A DNA stretch of 64,000 bases, taken from NCBI GenBank assembly GCA_963780655.1, contig CAWACP010000004.1, positions 1,612,001 through 1,676,000 on the forward strand, read 5' to 3'. Position 1 is the stretch's first letter; each line of letters opens with the position of its first letter. Positions 16,517 to 28,064 of the stretch are shown here, piece by piece. Made by a program: the position numbers and the translations under genes. Below the pieces are notes generated by a model that did not search any database, was not told where the DNA came from, and saw only the letters and a list, made by a program, of their open reading frames with translations. This DNA is from CAWACP01 sp963780655. GTDB lineage: Bacteria > Acidobacteriota > Terriglobia > Bryobacterales > Bryobacteraceae.

Positions 16517-17377
16517 ATGAGACTTATCACCTACCGGCGCCGGCCCGGCGCAGCGCCCGAAGCCGGCGTGATGGTTGGAGATGTGGCGATCAGCCTCGGG
16601 CGGCTCGGATACCCGAAGATGCGGGCGGTGCTTGCCGCCATCGATTCCTCGCGCGACGCGATCGAGAAATATCTTCAGAGCCCGCCTGGCGGATCCACCA
16701 CGCCGGTGCGGGAGATCACGCTGCTCGCGCCTATTCTCCGTCCGCCGAAGTTCATCTGCGTCGGACTGAATTACCGGGATCACGCGGCGGAAACGAAGCA
16801 GGAGCTGCCGAAGGTCCCCACCATCTTCAGCAAGTTCTCGCACTCGGTCATCGGGCCCGGCGAATCCATCGTGCTGCCGAAGAACTCGGCCAAACCGGAC
16901 TACGAGGCTGAGTTTGCATTCGTGATCGGCAAGCCTGGGCGGCATATCGCCGCGAAAGACTGGAAGAACCACGTCGCCGGGTACACCATCGTGAATGATG
17001 TGAGCGCGCGCGATTTCCAGATGGCCACCTCGCAGTGGCTGATGGGCAAAACGTTCGACACGTTCGGTCCGATGGGGCCGTGGATCACCACCGCGGACGA
17101 AATCCCCGATCCGCACGCCCTGGACATCCGCCTGACCATCAACGGCGAGGAGATGCAGCACTCCAACACCCGTGAGCTGATCTTCGACGTTCCTGCGCTG
17201 GTCGCATTTCTATCGAGTGCGATTACGCTCGAGTCAGGCGACATTGTGTCTACCGGCACCCCGGCCGGCGTGGGACTGGCTCGTAAGCCACCACGCTGGC
17301 TGCGCGCGGGCGACGAGGTTTCGATTACGGTACAGGGCCTGGGCGAGTTGCGCAATCCAGTGGTGGCCGAGGCATGA
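16517..17377 (+). CDS. Fumarylacetoacetate hydrolase (FAH) family protein
   Basis: A 286-residue cytoplasmic enzyme. The metal-binding C-terminal FAH domain starts near residue 72: KFICVGLNYRDHAAE, then PDYEAEFAFVIGKPGR (the E.E..D carboxylates), then TIVNDVSARDFQ and the ending STGTPAGVGLARKPP. It acts on C-C bonds of acyl-pyruvates or hydrates and tautomerises oxo-acids; family annotations include ureidoglycolate lyase-like and 2,4-diketo-3-deoxy-fuconate hydrolase. Substrate cannot be read from sequence. Starts at ATG 16517 and is coupled by ATGA to the rhodanese gene. Confidence 0.88.
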   Translation: MRLITYRRRPGAAPEAGVMVGDVAISLGRLGYPKMRAVLAAIDSSRDAIEKYLQSPPGGSTTPVREITLLAPILRPPKFICVGLNYRDHAAETKQELPKVPTIFSKFSHSVIGPGESIVLPKNSAKPDYEAEFAFVIGKPGRHIAAKDWKNHVAGYTIVNDVSARDFQMATSQWLMGKTFDTFGPMGPWITTADEIPDPHALDIRLTINGEEMQHSNTRELIFDVPALVAFLSSAITLESGDIVSTGTPAGVGLARKPPRWLRAGDEVSITVQGLGELRNPVVAEA

Positions 17378-17826
17378 TTCTCTCGCGGACGAAGTCGCTG
17401 GCCTGCTTCGCGGCGATGGCCGTTATGGGAGTCGCGGCAACCGAGGGCGACGGGTGGAAACCGGCGGATCTGATTCAGCCCGAAGCGCTCGCGCAGATCC
17501 TGCGGCAGGGAAACCTGCACCCGCTCCTCATCTACGTGGGATTTGAGCGGCTCTATGCGGCGACGCGCCTGCCCGGGGCCCGATTCGGTGGCCCGGCATC
17601 GACGCCCGCTGGTCTGGCGCTGCTGCGAAACCTGCTTTCCGCAATTCCGCGCGACCGACAGGTAATCGTCTACTGCGGCTGTTGCCCGTGGGACCACTGC
17701 CCCAACATCCGGCCGGCGTTCGCATTGCTGCGGGAGATGAAGTTCCGCGACGCGAAGGCGGTCTACATTCCGACGAATATGCACACCGACTGGATCGAGA
17801 AAGGTTATCCGGTGGAACGGCCATGA
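17374..17826 (+). CDS. Exported rhodanese-like protein
   Basis: A 150-residue rhodanese-fold protein with an N-terminal signal or anchor (KSLACFAAMAVMGVAA). The active-site loop is unusual: VIVYCGCCPWDHCPN contains four cysteines instead of a single C-x4 loop. The catalytic Cys would be the first one after VYCG. Rhodaneses move sulfane sulfur; the extra cysteines could permit disulfide exchange or metal binding. Coupled by ATGA to the FAH gene; the following gene begins 57 bp on. Confidence 0.75.
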   Translation: MILSRTKSLACFAAMAVMGVAATEGDGWKPADLIQPEALAQILRQGNLHPLLIYVGFERLYAATRLPGARFGGPASTPAGLALLRNLLSAIPRDRQVIVYCGCCPWDHCPNIRPAFALLREMKFRDAKAVYIPTNMHTDWIEKGYPVERP

Positions 17827-17883
17827 CATCGCTGCTCGGAACCGGGCCGCGATCGCCGGCGAGTGTTTTACAAGGAGGTTGCA

Positions 17884-18579
17884 ATGGCATACGCCAGGGC
17901 AACCGCGGACCCGTCGTGGGTCGCGGCGCAGCTATCTCTTTCCCGCTTCGATTACGAGCCGATTGTCTGCATGATGTTGCAGGCTCCCGCGCGAGTCGCT
18001 GAACTCGTCGATCTGCTCGACTCGAAAACGGCGCGCACGAAGTACAGCGCGCTCAAAATCCTGAAGATTCTCAGCCAACGGTCGCCGGAGGTCGTCTATC
18101 CCTGGGCCGATCTGTTCATACGCCTGCTGACCGCGCCGAACACGATCCTGCGATGGGGCTCAGCCCAGATCCTGGGTAATCTCGCGGCCGTGGACCGCGA
18201 TGGCGTTATCGAACAGGCGCTCGATCCTCTTCTGGCGCCCATTTGCGGTCATGAGATGATCACCGCGGCGAACGTGATCCTGGCCGGCGCGAAGGTCGCT
18301 CGCGCGCGTCCCGCGCTTTCAGACCGGATTACCGACGAAATTCTCAAAGTGGAACACGCAGTCTATCAGCGGCCTGAGTGCCGTAACGTGGCAATCGGAC
18401 ACGCTCTTCTCGCGCTCGATCTGTTCTTTCCACAGATCTCCGGCAGGGACAACGTGCTGGACTTCGCTCGCAGGCAGCTCAGAAACTCGCGCCCGGCTAC
18501 GCGGCGCAAAGCAGAGGCGTTTATGGGGAAGTGGTCTTCTGCAGAGAGCCCACGAGTTCCCCCGCGTCGCCGCCCATAA
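17884..18579 (+). CDS. HEAT-repeat-like helical protein
   Basis: A 231-residue all-helical cytoplasmic protein. ATG 17884 is set by a strong AAGGAGG about 6 bases upstream. The text 'VAELVDLLDSKTARTKYSAL' and 'WADLFIRLLTAPNTILRWGSAQILGNLA' matches HEAT/armadillo repeats. It most likely works as a protein-binding scaffold. The last 20 residues are Arg/Pro-rich. The 3' end overlaps the convergent zinc-ribbon gene by 59 bp. Confidence 0.65.
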   Translation: MAYARATADPSWVAAQLSLSRFDYEPIVCMMLQAPARVAELVDLLDSKTARTKYSALKILKILSQRSPEVVYPWADLFIRLLTAPNTILRWGSAQILGNLAAVDRDGVIEQALDPLLAPICGHEMITAANVILAGAKVARARPALSDRITDEILKVEHAVYQRPECRNVAIGHALLALDLFFPQISGRDNVLDFARRQLRNSRPATRRKAEAFMGKWSSAESPRVPPRRRP

Positions 18580-18751
18580 CCGCTGGAATGAAAGGACTTG
18601 TCGCGTACTCGGGGATGAAACTGCCACCGCAGCCGCTGCAGCGCCGGATCTCGTTGCCCATGTAGAACGCCTGCAGCTCGGCATACTGGGCGGAACCCGT
18701 ATCGTATAGTTCGTTTGCTGCATCGCAAACAGGGCAAACCGACGCCTTCAT
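18521..18751 (-). CDS. Small zinc-ribbon protein
   Basis: A 76-residue protein from ATG 18751 with two CxxC knuckles: ASVCPVCDAANELYD and IRRCSGCGGSFIPEY. Together they form a plausible four-Cys zinc ribbon spaced about 30 residues apart. No family recognised. It overlaps the 3' end of the HEAT-like gene on the other strand, which lowers confidence, but the paired CxxC motifs are unlikely to be a shadow. Confidence 0.5.
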   Translation of the reverse strand: MKASVCPVCDAANELYDTGSAQYAELQAFYMGNEIRRCSGCGGSFIPEYATSPFIPAVMGGDAGELVGSLQKTTSP

Positions 18752-18878
18752 AAAGCTCGATTAATTGTGCAATCCCAATGCCGTTATTCTCAGACGTTGT
18801 ATCTCGCCGTTTTGTTCCCTGCGGCTTACCCCGGTTTCGAGCCTGCCGCCTGAGCAATACAAGCTACACTGGTGAGTT

Positions 18879-20812
<1,934 letters not shown>

Positions 20813-20816
<4 letters not shown>

Positions 20817-22000
20817 AGCTGCTCTGGGTGAAGGCCGATTTCCTCCACCCCACCAACCGCGGCGGCCAGATACGCAGCCTCGAGATGCTGAAGCGCTTGC
20901 ATCGCCGTCACGAGGTGCACTTCCTTGCCTTCGATCGCGGCGGCGACCCCGAAGGACCGGCGCGCGCGCACGAGTATTCTTCGTTCTCGTATCCGATTCC
21001 GCATGCGGTTCCGGAGAAGAGATCGCCCGCATTTGCGGCGCAGCTCGTGAAGGGGCTGTACGATCCTCTGCCCGTGGCGGTGGCGCGGTACCGCTCCGCC
21101 GCCATGCGCCGCAAGGTGGAGCAGCTCACGCGCGATCACCGGTTCGATCATGTCGTCTGCGATTTCCTCTTCCCTGCCCCGAACATTCCCGATCCTTCCG
21201 CGGCCGTACTCTTCGAGCACAACGTGGAGTCCGTGATCTGGCATCGGCACGTCGAGCATGCGGGCAGCTTCGCGAAGCGCGCGTACTTCCGGATGCAGGC
21301 GGCGCGAATGGAGCGGTTTGAAGGCGAGATGTGCCGGCGTATGAAGAGCGTCATCGCGGTGTCCGAAATCGACGCCGAGGCGATCCGCGGTTTTGGGGCG
21401 AAGCAGGTATCCTCCATCCCTACCGGCGTCGATATCGAATACTTCGCGGGGCCGGAAAGGCGCGAGCACAAAGCCGACCTCGTGTTCGTCGGCTCCATGG
21501 ACTGGATGGCCAACATCGACGGGGCGCGCTGGTTCGTGCGCGAGGCGCTGCCGCTGATTCGGAAGCATCGGCCCGAATGCACGCTGGCGCTGGCCGGACG
21601 CAAGCCCTCCGCGGAACTCGCCGACCTGGCGCGCATCGATGCAGGGATTGCCGTCACCGGCACCGTACCGGATATCCGGCCCTGGATGTGGGGCGCCGCG
21701 GTGTCCATCGTTCCGCTGCGCGTGGGCGGAGGCACGCGGCTCAAGATTTACGAGGCGATGGCCGCGCGCGTACCGGTTGTGTCCACCAGCATCGGCGCTG
21801 AAGGCCTGGACGTAACGCCGGGGACGGATATTCTGATCGCCGACAGCAGCGACGAATTCGCCCGCGCCTGCATCGAATTACTGGATGACGCGGAGCGCCG
21901 GCGCGCGTTATGCGACGCAGCCTGGCGGATGGTATCGGAACGTTACTCGTGGGAAGCGGTGGCCTGCCGATTCGAGAGCGCGCTCGGCGATGCAGGCTGA
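20813..22000 (+). CDS. Glycosyltransferase, GT4-like (GT-B fold)
   Basis: A 395-residue glycosyltransferase starting at ATG 20813, overlapping asnB by 4 bp. The N-terminal domain begins MKLLWVKADFLHPTNRGGQI with the donor-side glycine loop; the C-terminal GT1 domain has FVGSMDWMANIDGARWFV, VTGTVPDIRPWMWGA and the nucleotide-binding E-x7-E region PLRVGGGTRLKIYEAMA, then STSIGAEGLDV. Similar proteins act in exopolysaccharide synthesis. The last residues (DAG-stop) are encoded by an invading hairpin repeat, so the original C-terminus may have been different. Confidence 0.88.
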
Positions 22001-22053
22001 AAGCCTGCTCTACTACGGATCGTGAAGCGACAGTAGAGTAGGCTTTAGCCTGC
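21992..22053. repeat. Inverted pair of short hairpin repeats, gene-terminating
   Basis: GCAGGCTGAAAGCCTGC plus TCTAC at 21992-22013; the TGA at 21998-22000 is the stop of the glycosyltransferase gene. An inverted diverged copy (GTAGAGTAGGCTTTAGCC) follows at 22033-22053. Confidence 0.78.
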
Positions 22054-22091
22054 CTGCGCCACGTCGTATACTGAACCTCAACTGCACTGAA

Positions 22092-24635
22092 ATGCCAGCA
22101 AGCACCGGCACGCACATCGGCCCGTACGAAATCCTGTCGCAGATCGGCGCCGGAGGAATGGGCGAAGTTTACCGCGCCCGCGACAGCCGCCTCGGCCGCG
22201 ACGTCGCGCTCAAGCTGCTGCCCTCCGGGTTCGCGGCCGACCCCGATCGCCTGCGCCGTTTCGAGCAGGAAGCGCGCGCCGCCGGTGCGCTGAACCATCC
22301 GAACATCACCGCCGTCTTCGACTTCGGCTCCGACTCGGACGTCTATTACGCCGCTTCCGAGCTTCTTGAGGGCGACACCCTCCGCGCCCGCATTGCCGAG
22401 GGCATTCCGCCGCGGCGAGCCATCGAGTACGCCATTCAGCTTGCGCGCGGTCTTGCCGCCGCCCACGCCCGCGGCATCGTCCACCGCGATCTGAAACCCG
22501 AGAACGTCTTCGTCACTTCCGACGGCGTGGTGAAGATCCTGGATTTCGGCCTGGCCAAACAACTTGCCGTGGCCGGCGGCTCCAACACGCAGGCGCCTAC
22601 AAATGTTCTGGAAACGAACCCCGGAACGGTGATGGGAACGGCCGGCTACATGTCCCCCGAGCAGGTTCGCGGTTCGGCCGCCGATCACCGCTCCGACATC
22701 TTCAGCTTCGGCGCCATTCTGTACGAGATGCTCACCGGACAACAGGCCTTCGGCGGCGAGACATCGGTAGAGACGATGACGGCGATTCTGCGCGAGGATC
22801 CTCCGCCCATGGCCGGCGCGCAGTTCCCGCCGGTGCTCGAATCCGTCGTCCGGCACTGCCTCGAGAAGCGGCCCGAAGACCGTTTCCAGTCGGCGCGCGA
22901 CCTGGCCTTTCAACTCGAGGCCATCTCGCACATATCGTCGGGCTCGGGCTCGTCGGACGCGCGCATCGCCGCGGCGCAGGCGCCGGCCACCGCAGCGCGC
23001 TGGATTGTCCCTGCCGCCGCAGTCGCCGCCGCGCTTACGCTGGCCTTCGCCGCGTTTCTGTTCGGACGACAAAGCGCCGTCCGTCACCTGCCGTCCTATC
23101 TGCAGATGACCTTCCGCCGAGGCGTCGTGGACTCCGCCCGCTTCGCGCCTACCGGCGACATCGTGTACAGCGCTCGCTGGGACGGCGGCCCGTCGAAGAT
23201 CTACGCCATCCAGGGCGGCATGGCAGATTCGCCTGTCAACCTAAGCGATGGGCTCCTTCTGGCCATTTCCAAAACCGGCGAAATGGCAGTGCAACGATTT
23301 ACCGACTCTGGCGAGGGATTCATTTCCCGCGTGCCCGCGGGCGGCGGCAGTTTCCGCGACGTGGTGCGCGGCAGGGGCGAGGCTCAGTGGGGACCTGACG
23401 GCGATTCACTCCTCGTGGTCACGTACGCAGGACCGAAGGCGCACGTGGAATATCCGCGCGGCACAACACTCCGGGAAGACTACGGCACGTTAATGTATCG
23501 GTTGTCGCCTGACGGGAAACGGCTCGCGTGGATCCGGGCCGGGGCCCGCATGAGTCTCGAAATGATGGACCTCGCCACAAAATCCCCGCGTGTTCTGGTG
23601 AAGGACTGGGTGGACCTGGGTAGATACGCGTGGAAGCCCTCGGGCGAGGGGCTGCTGTTTGTCGGGCAGCGCAACGACGATGGGGACTGGTCGCTCGCAT
23701 CGGTGGATACGCGCGGCAACGTCAGCGAGCTCGATCGCAGTCCGCTGCCCATCGCTGTCGAGGATATCGACCGCCAGGGGCGCGTTCTATACCAGCACAG
23801 CGACGAGCGCTACTCCATGATCCTCAATCGCAACGCGACCGATACGGACTATTCGTGGCTGAGCGGATCGCAGGTCAGCGCCATCGCGCCCGACGGCGGC
23901 ACGGTTCTGTTCACGGAAACCGGCGGCGCACGGCCCACCACCTATATCCGTGTTTGCAGTCAGTCCGCTGCCGTCAAGCTGGCCGAAGGATGGGCCGCGG
24001 GATTGTCTCGCGATGGACGGTTCGCCCTCGTCATCGACCACGACGATGCCCGCAAGGTCACCTCCGTCCCCACCGGCGCCGGGGACCCCCATCTGTTGCC
24101 CCAGCACGGCATTCTCGTTGCGCGCGGCTTCTGGTCCCCCGACGGGCGGTTCGTTCTGCTCGCCGGCTCCGACGCTTCGGCGAATGCGCACACCTGGCTG
24201 CAGCCCATGAACGATGGCGCTCCGCAGGGCGCCGGCCGGCTGCTGACGTCCGACGAAGTGAGGGCAACCGCCATCTCGCCCGACGGCAAATGGGCGTCAG
24301 CCGGAAGTCCCGGCGCGGGATGGAAGCTCTATCCAACGGCGGAAGGAGCCAGCCGGCCGCTGGCGGGAGTTGAAAACGGCGAGATTCCCGTGTCCTTCAG
24401 CGCCGATGGACGGTACATCTATGCCGTGCACAAGCAGACAGCGCCCCCGACCATTACCCTGACCCGCGTCGATATTGCCAGCGGCGCCCGCTCCACATGG
24501 AAAACCCTCAAGCCCGCGGACCCGGCGGGCATCGTGCTGATCGGAAACGTCGCCCTTACCCCGGATGGCGAAACCGTGGCATTCACCACGGCTCAGTCTC
24601 TGTCGGAGCTCTTCCTGGTTACCGGCCTTCAGTAA
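22092..24635 (+). CDS. Ser/Thr protein kinase with C-terminal PD40 beta-propeller
   Basis: An 847-residue membrane-spanning kinase. The cytoplasmic Hanks-type domain (about 10-275) is complete: GAGGMGEVYRA loop, Lys in VALKLLP, HRDLKPENV catalytic loop, DFGLAK, and GTAGYMSPEQVRG. A single helix follows (WIVPAAAVAAALTLAFAAFLFG, about 300-322). The extracytoplasmic part carries TolB/PD40-like repeats such as ISPDGKWASAGSPGAGW and LSPDGKRLAWIRAG. This architecture is strongly expanded in Acidobacteriota. The gene stands alone, so its targets are unknown. Confidence 0.92.
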   Translation: MPASTGTHIGPYEILSQIGAGGMGEVYRARDSRLGRDVALKLLPSGFAADPDRLRRFEQEARAAGALNHPNITAVFDFGSDSDVYYAASELLEGDTLRARIAEGIPPRRAIEYAIQLARGLAAAHARGIVHRDLKPENVFVTSDGVVKILDFGLAKQLAVAGGSNTQAPTNVLETNPGTVMGTAGYMSPEQVRGSAADHRSDIFSFGAILYEMLTGQQAFGGETSVETMTAILREDPPPMAGAQFPPVLESVVRHCLEKRPEDRFQSARDLAFQLEAISHISSGSGSSDARIAAAQAPATAARWIVPAAAVAAALTLAFAAFLFGRQSAVRHLPSYLQMTFRRGVVDSARFAPTGDIVYSARWDGGPSKIYAIQGGMADSPVNLSDGLLLAISKTGEMAVQRFTDSGEGFISRVPAGGGSFRDVVRGRGEAQWGPDGDSLLVVTYAGPKAHVEYPRGTTLREDYGTLMYRLSPDGKRLAWIRAGARMSLEMMDLATKSPRVLVKDWVDLGRYAWKPSGEGLLFVGQRNDDGDWSLASVDTRGNVSELDRSPLPIAVEDIDRQGRVLYQHSDERYSMILNRNATDTDYSWLSGSQVSAIAPDGGTVLFTETGGARPTTYIRVCSQSAAVKLAEGWAAGLSRDGRFALVIDHDDARKVTSVPTGAGDPHLLPQHGILVARGFWSPDGRFVLLAGSDASANAHTWLQPMNDGAPQGAGRLLTSDEVRATAISPDGKWASAGSPGAGWKLYPTAEGASRPLAGVENGEIPVSFSADGRYIYAVHKQTAPPTITLTRVDIASGARSTWKTLKPADPAGIVLIGNVALTPDGETVAFTTAQSLSELFLVTGLQ

Positions 24636-24718
24636 CCGAATTGAGCGCGGCTATAAAGTAACCTGAGTTCCTCGCCGAGTATCCAACAAGTGCTACTCTG
24701 AGTTTTCATACATAACAG

Positions 24719-26185
24719 GTGGTTTGTTTGGCAACGTCAACGTTTTATGCGGAGACGGGGCGCGTAGCGGAAACTGCATCCGCTCTGCCCTGGATCCAGG
24801 TGAGCCCCGATTCTCCCTACTTCACCACGGACACAGGCGAGCCGTGGACTCCTGTCGGCCAGAACGACGCGATCTCGTGGCCGGAGTTCGCCGGCCTCTA
24901 CAAGCGCCGCGATCCCGAACCGGCGGAGCGCTACTGCCGCATGCTGGCAGACCATGGCGTCACCGTTCTGCGGCTGATGATGGAATACTGCCAGGGCCGG
25001 CAGCATTACTTCGAACAGCCCGTCGGCCGCTACCGTCCGGAGATGATACAGCTCTGGGACGACCTCTTCGCAATGTGCGAGCGCCACGGCCTGCGCGTGC
25101 TGCTCACGCCCGTGGACACGTTCTGGATGTGGGTCCGGTGGGCCAACCATCCGTACAACGTGAAGAACGGCGGCCCATGCAATGACCGCGCCGGCGTGCT
25201 GCTGTGCCGGGAGACCCGCAGCGCCATCAAAGCGCGCCTGAACTTCGCCATAGAGCGATGGGGCGACAGCGGCGCCCTGTTCGCGTGGGACCTCTGGAAT
25301 GAGATCCATCCCGCTTTCGCCCACGACAGCGCCGAGTGCTTCAACGATTTCATCGGCGAGCTGAGCGAATTCGTACGGGCGCGCGAGATGCAACTGTTCG
25401 GCCGGGCGCACCCGCAGACCGTCTCGGTGTTCGGCCCGCACATGGTGCTGGACAAGCGCATTCCGGAATCCATCTTCCGTCACCCGTCACTCGATTTCGC
25501 CAGCACTCATTTCTATGAGGAAGGCACCATCGACGATCCTCAGAACACGGTGGATGCGGCCCTCGCGGTCGGCCGCCTGATGCGCGAGGCGCTCGGCGAG
25601 CTGCGTGATAACCGCCCGTTCCTCGACAGCGAACACGGTCCCATTCACACCCATAAGGACCACCACATCACGCTGCCCGCGGATTTCGATGACGAGTACT
25701 TTCGGCATATCCAGTGGGCGCACCTCTGCGCGGGCGGAGCGGGCGGCGGCATGCGCTGGCCAAATCGCAAACCGCACTCGCTTACGCCGGGGATGCGGGT
25801 TGCGCAGCGCGGGCTTTCGCGTTTTCTGCAGCTCGTCGACTGGGACCGTTTTCAGCGGCGCAACTGGAACGACGAAGTGCGGGTGACGAACGGTCCCGCG
25901 GTGCGCGCCACCGCGTGCGGCGATCGAGAACAGGCCTTGGTCTGGCTGGTACGCACCGATAACATCGGACCGCGCGGCATGCTCGATCGTGCCGCCGCGC
26001 CCGTACGCCCGCGAGTGCAACTGCCGTGCCTCGCTCCGGGCGATTATTGCATCACCGCGTGGGACACGCTGGCGGGCGAGCGTGTCGCCGCTCTGCTCGT
26101 CGAGAACTGGTCCGGCCCCGGACTGGCCTTCGATGCGCCGCCGTTTACGGCAGACCTCGCCCTGGCGATCCGACGAGTGGAATAA
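24719..26185 (+). CDS. GH5-like (clan GH-A) glycoside hydrolase
   Basis: A protein of about 488 residues. The (beta/alpha)8 barrel of clan GH-A is supported by WDLWNEIHPAF (acid/base Glu after Asn) and the later FLDSEHGPIHTH (candidate nucleophile Glu). RYCRMLADHGVTVLRLMMEY is the usual early barrel strand. No clear signal peptide. The start is uncertain: GTG 24719 or TTG 24728, the latter better placed after AGGTGG. Likely acts on a plant or microbial beta-glycan (mannan or glucan), but substrate is not readable. Confidence 0.75.
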   Translation: MVCLATSTFYAETGRVAETASALPWIQVSPDSPYFTTDTGEPWTPVGQNDAISWPEFAGLYKRRDPEPAERYCRMLADHGVTVLRLMMEYCQGRQHYFEQPVGRYRPEMIQLWDDLFAMCERHGLRVLLTPVDTFWMWVRWANHPYNVKNGGPCNDRAGVLLCRETRSAIKARLNFAIERWGDSGALFAWDLWNEIHPAFAHDSAECFNDFIGELSEFVRAREMQLFGRAHPQTVSVFGPHMVLDKRIPESIFRHPSLDFASTHFYEEGTIDDPQNTVDAALAVGRLMREALGELRDNRPFLDSEHGPIHTHKDHHITLPADFDDEYFRHIQWAHLCAGGAGGGMRWPNRKPHSLTPGMRVAQRGLSRFLQLVDWDRFQRRNWNDEVRVTNGPAVRATACGDREQALVWLVRTDNIGPRGMLDRAAAPVRPRVQLPCLAPGDYCITAWDTLAGERVAALLVENWSGPGLAFDAPPFTADLALAIRRVE

Positions 26186-26204
26186 AAACGCCGCCTCCGT
26201 AACG

Positions 26205-26235
26205 GAGCCGCGACCGCGAGGGAGCGGTTGGTTTG
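26205..26235. repeat. GCCGCGACCGCGAGGGAGCGG-type dispersed repeat
   Basis: GAGCCGCGACCGCGAGGGAG followed by CGGTTGGTTTG recurs in inverse orientation at 33723-33756 and 47751-47786, with a fragment near 1053. It lies between two convergent gene ends and could serve as a transcript-end hairpin. Confidence 0.65.
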
Positions 26236-27012
26236 TTATTTCCCCGTCCAGCAGGGCGCGCGCTTGTCGAGAAATGCCGTGATGCCCTCGCGCGCGTCGG
26301 CCGCCAGCGAGTTCATGGTCATGACTTCTTTGGCGTAATCGTAGGCCTTGCGGTGATCCAGATCGATCTGGGCATAGAAGGCCTGCTTTCCGAGGCCCAC
26401 CGTGAACGCGCTCGCTTCGGCGATCCTCTCGGCCAGAACCTGTGTTTCCCGCTCCAGATCTGCCGCGGGTACGCAGGCGTTCACCAGGCCCCAGTCCGCC
26501 GCGGTTCGCGCGTCGATGGCCCGGCCAGTCAGCAGCATCTCCATCGCGCGCTTGCGCCCGATCGCCCGCGTAAGCTCCACCATCGGCGTGCTGCAGAACA
26601 GGCCGATGCGGACGCCCGGCGTGGCGAATCCGGCCTGCTCGCTCGCCACCGCCAGATCGCAGGCCGCCACCAGTTGGCAACCGGCGGCGGTGGCAAGACC
26701 CTGCACGCGCGCGATCACCGGCTGCGGAATGCTCTGCAGCTTCAGCATCAGCTCGGTGCAGACCTCGAAGGTGCGGCGGTAATCGGCCACCGAGCGATCC
26801 ACCATCTCGCTGAGGTCGTGCCCGGCGCAGAAGACCTTTCCGCAGGCGGCCAGAACAATCACGCGCGCTGCCGGATCGGATGCGGCTTCCGACAGCGCGG
26901 CGATCAGTTCCTGCATCAGCTCGAGAGACAGCGCGTTGCGGCGCTCGGGACGGTTCAGGGTGAGGGTGCGGATCGATTCGGCCCCCTCGACGACGAGGCC
27001 ACGGTAGCTCAT
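26236..27012 (-). CDS. Enoyl-CoA hydratase/isomerase family protein
   Basis: A 258-residue crotonase-fold enzyme. NRPERRNALSLELMQEL and AACGKVFCAGHDLSEM form the acyl-CoA and oxyanion-hole region; CDLAVASEQAGFATPGVRIGLF is the second oxyanion/active-site block. The Glu pair of true hydratases is not obvious: this form (HDLSEM, CSTPMVELTRAIGRK) resembles the ECHDC3-like subgroup, so activity may differ from crotonyl-CoA hydration. ATG 27012; divergent from the small membrane protein. Confidence 0.85.
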   Translation of the reverse strand: MSYRGLVVEGAESIRTLTLNRPERRNALSLELMQELIAALSEAASDPAARVIVLAACGKVFCAGHDLSEMVDRSVADYRRTFEVCTELMLKLQSIPQPVIARVQGLATAAGCQLVAACDLAVASEQAGFATPGVRIGLFCSTPMVELTRAIGRKRAMEMLLTGRAIDARTAADWGLVNACVPAADLERETQVLAERIAEASAFTVGLGKQAFYAQIDLDHRKAYDYAKEVMTMNSLAADAREGITAFLDKRAPCWTGK

Positions 27013-27023
27013 GGTTATTGATT

Positions 27024-27443
27024 ATGGCAGCGGCCGCGGCTACCATTACGGGTACGCCGATGGCCTCCTCTCCAACCTCGCCGGTACTCCTTCGCGATAT
27101 TGCGCTGGCGGCCGCGCTCGCCGGCGCGGCGGGATCGCTGGCTTTCATGCTTCGTGCAGGACACCGGAACAGCTCCCTGATGCTGTTGGCTCTGTTTACA
27201 ATCTGGGTGCTGTCGCCGTGGGTGGCGCTCGTCCTCGCGTGGGTAAAGTCGCCGGGCCGGCTGGTTCTCATCCTCATGCCGGCGCTGGCCGTGGGCTGCC
27301 TGGCTGTCTACGGCTGGACGATGGCGCATCCGCCCAGGAAGGCCGCCGCCGTGTTCCTTCTCGTCCCGGCGGCGTCGTGGCTGCTCATGGGCGCCGTCGC
27401 GATTGCGGCCGCGATATCCGGCAGGCGTTCACTTCGCGGGTGA
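27024..27443 (+). CDS. Small integral membrane protein
   Basis: A protein of about 139 residues with four predicted helices: DIALAAALAGAAGSLAFML, LMLLALFTIWVLSPWVALVL, LVLILMPALAVGCLAVYGW and AAVFLLVPAASWLLMGAVAI. ATG 27024 is taken as start; an ATG near 27060 would also keep all helices. No family recognised and no motif beyond the helices. It shares an 11 bp divergent gap with the enoyl-CoA hydratase gene, too short for two separate promoters outside the genes. Confidence 0.5.
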   Translation: MAAAAATITGTPMASSPTSPVLLRDIALAAALAGAAGSLAFMLRAGHRNSSLMLLALFTIWVLSPWVALVLAWVKSPGRLVLILMPALAVGCLAVYGWTMAHPPRKAAAVFLLVPAASWLLMGAVAIAAAISGRRSLRG

Positions 27444-27485
27444 GCGCACCGGAGCGGACCTCAATTCGCCCCGTCAGTGCACTGG

Positions 27486-27941
27486 CTACTTCTTTACCAT
27501 CGCGCTTTGAGACCGGACGGACTGCCACTTGCCGTCGCGTTTCTCCAAAACATCCATCCACACCCATTTGCCGCTTGTGTCTTTCCCCTTCAGGCTGCTT
27601 TTCTCTGTGTCGCTGCCCTGGACCACCGCAACGGACCCGATCACCTTCACGTGCATCGGGCCGAACTCCATGGACTCGATCTTCACTTCGCCATTTTTGA
27701 CCGAATCGAGGAGCTGCTTCTTCGTCATCTGGGCGCCGTCGGAGCCCAGACCCACCCAGTCGTCGGCAAGCATCGCGCTCAGCTTGTCCACGTCCCCGGC
27801 CTTCGCTGCGTCCGTAAAGTCGTGCTCCCACTGTTTGATCGCGTCGGCGGTTCCCGTCGAGGCCGCCTTCTTCTCCTCCTGCCCGTAGATAGGGCCTAAG
27901 CAGGCACCCGCGAGCAGAAAGACAGCAAGAGTTTTCATCAT
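27486..27941 (-). CDS. Secreted NTF2-like (DUF4440/SnoaL) protein
   Basis: A 151-residue protein; start ATG 27941 is set by AAGGAGA upstream. Signal peptide MMKTLAVFLLAGACLGPIYG. The mature domain has the NTF2-like cone pattern: IKQWEHDFTDAAKAGDVDKL, ADDWVGLGSDG, VAVVQGSDT and WVWMDVLEKRDGKWQSV. Such domains bind small ligands or act as simple enzymes; no catalytic residues are evident. It stands alone, convergent with the small membrane protein gene. Confidence 0.78.
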   Translation of the reverse strand: MMKTLAVFLLAGACLGPIYGQEEKKAASTGTADAIKQWEHDFTDAAKAGDVDKLSAMLADDWVGLGSDGAQMTKKQLLDSVKNGEVKIESMEFGPMHVKVIGSVAVVQGSDTEKSSLKGKDTSGKWVWMDVLEKRDGKWQSVRSQSAMVKK

Positions 27942-28064
27942 CGTGGAGATCTCCTTTTGTATCAAGGCAGCTTTCGGGCGTCGCTTACCCTCGTTCGCCG
28001 CCCGATTGCCGCGGTGACGCAAATACTAACAGGGTCTTTCGTCGATTGCAAAGGTCGATGGCGG

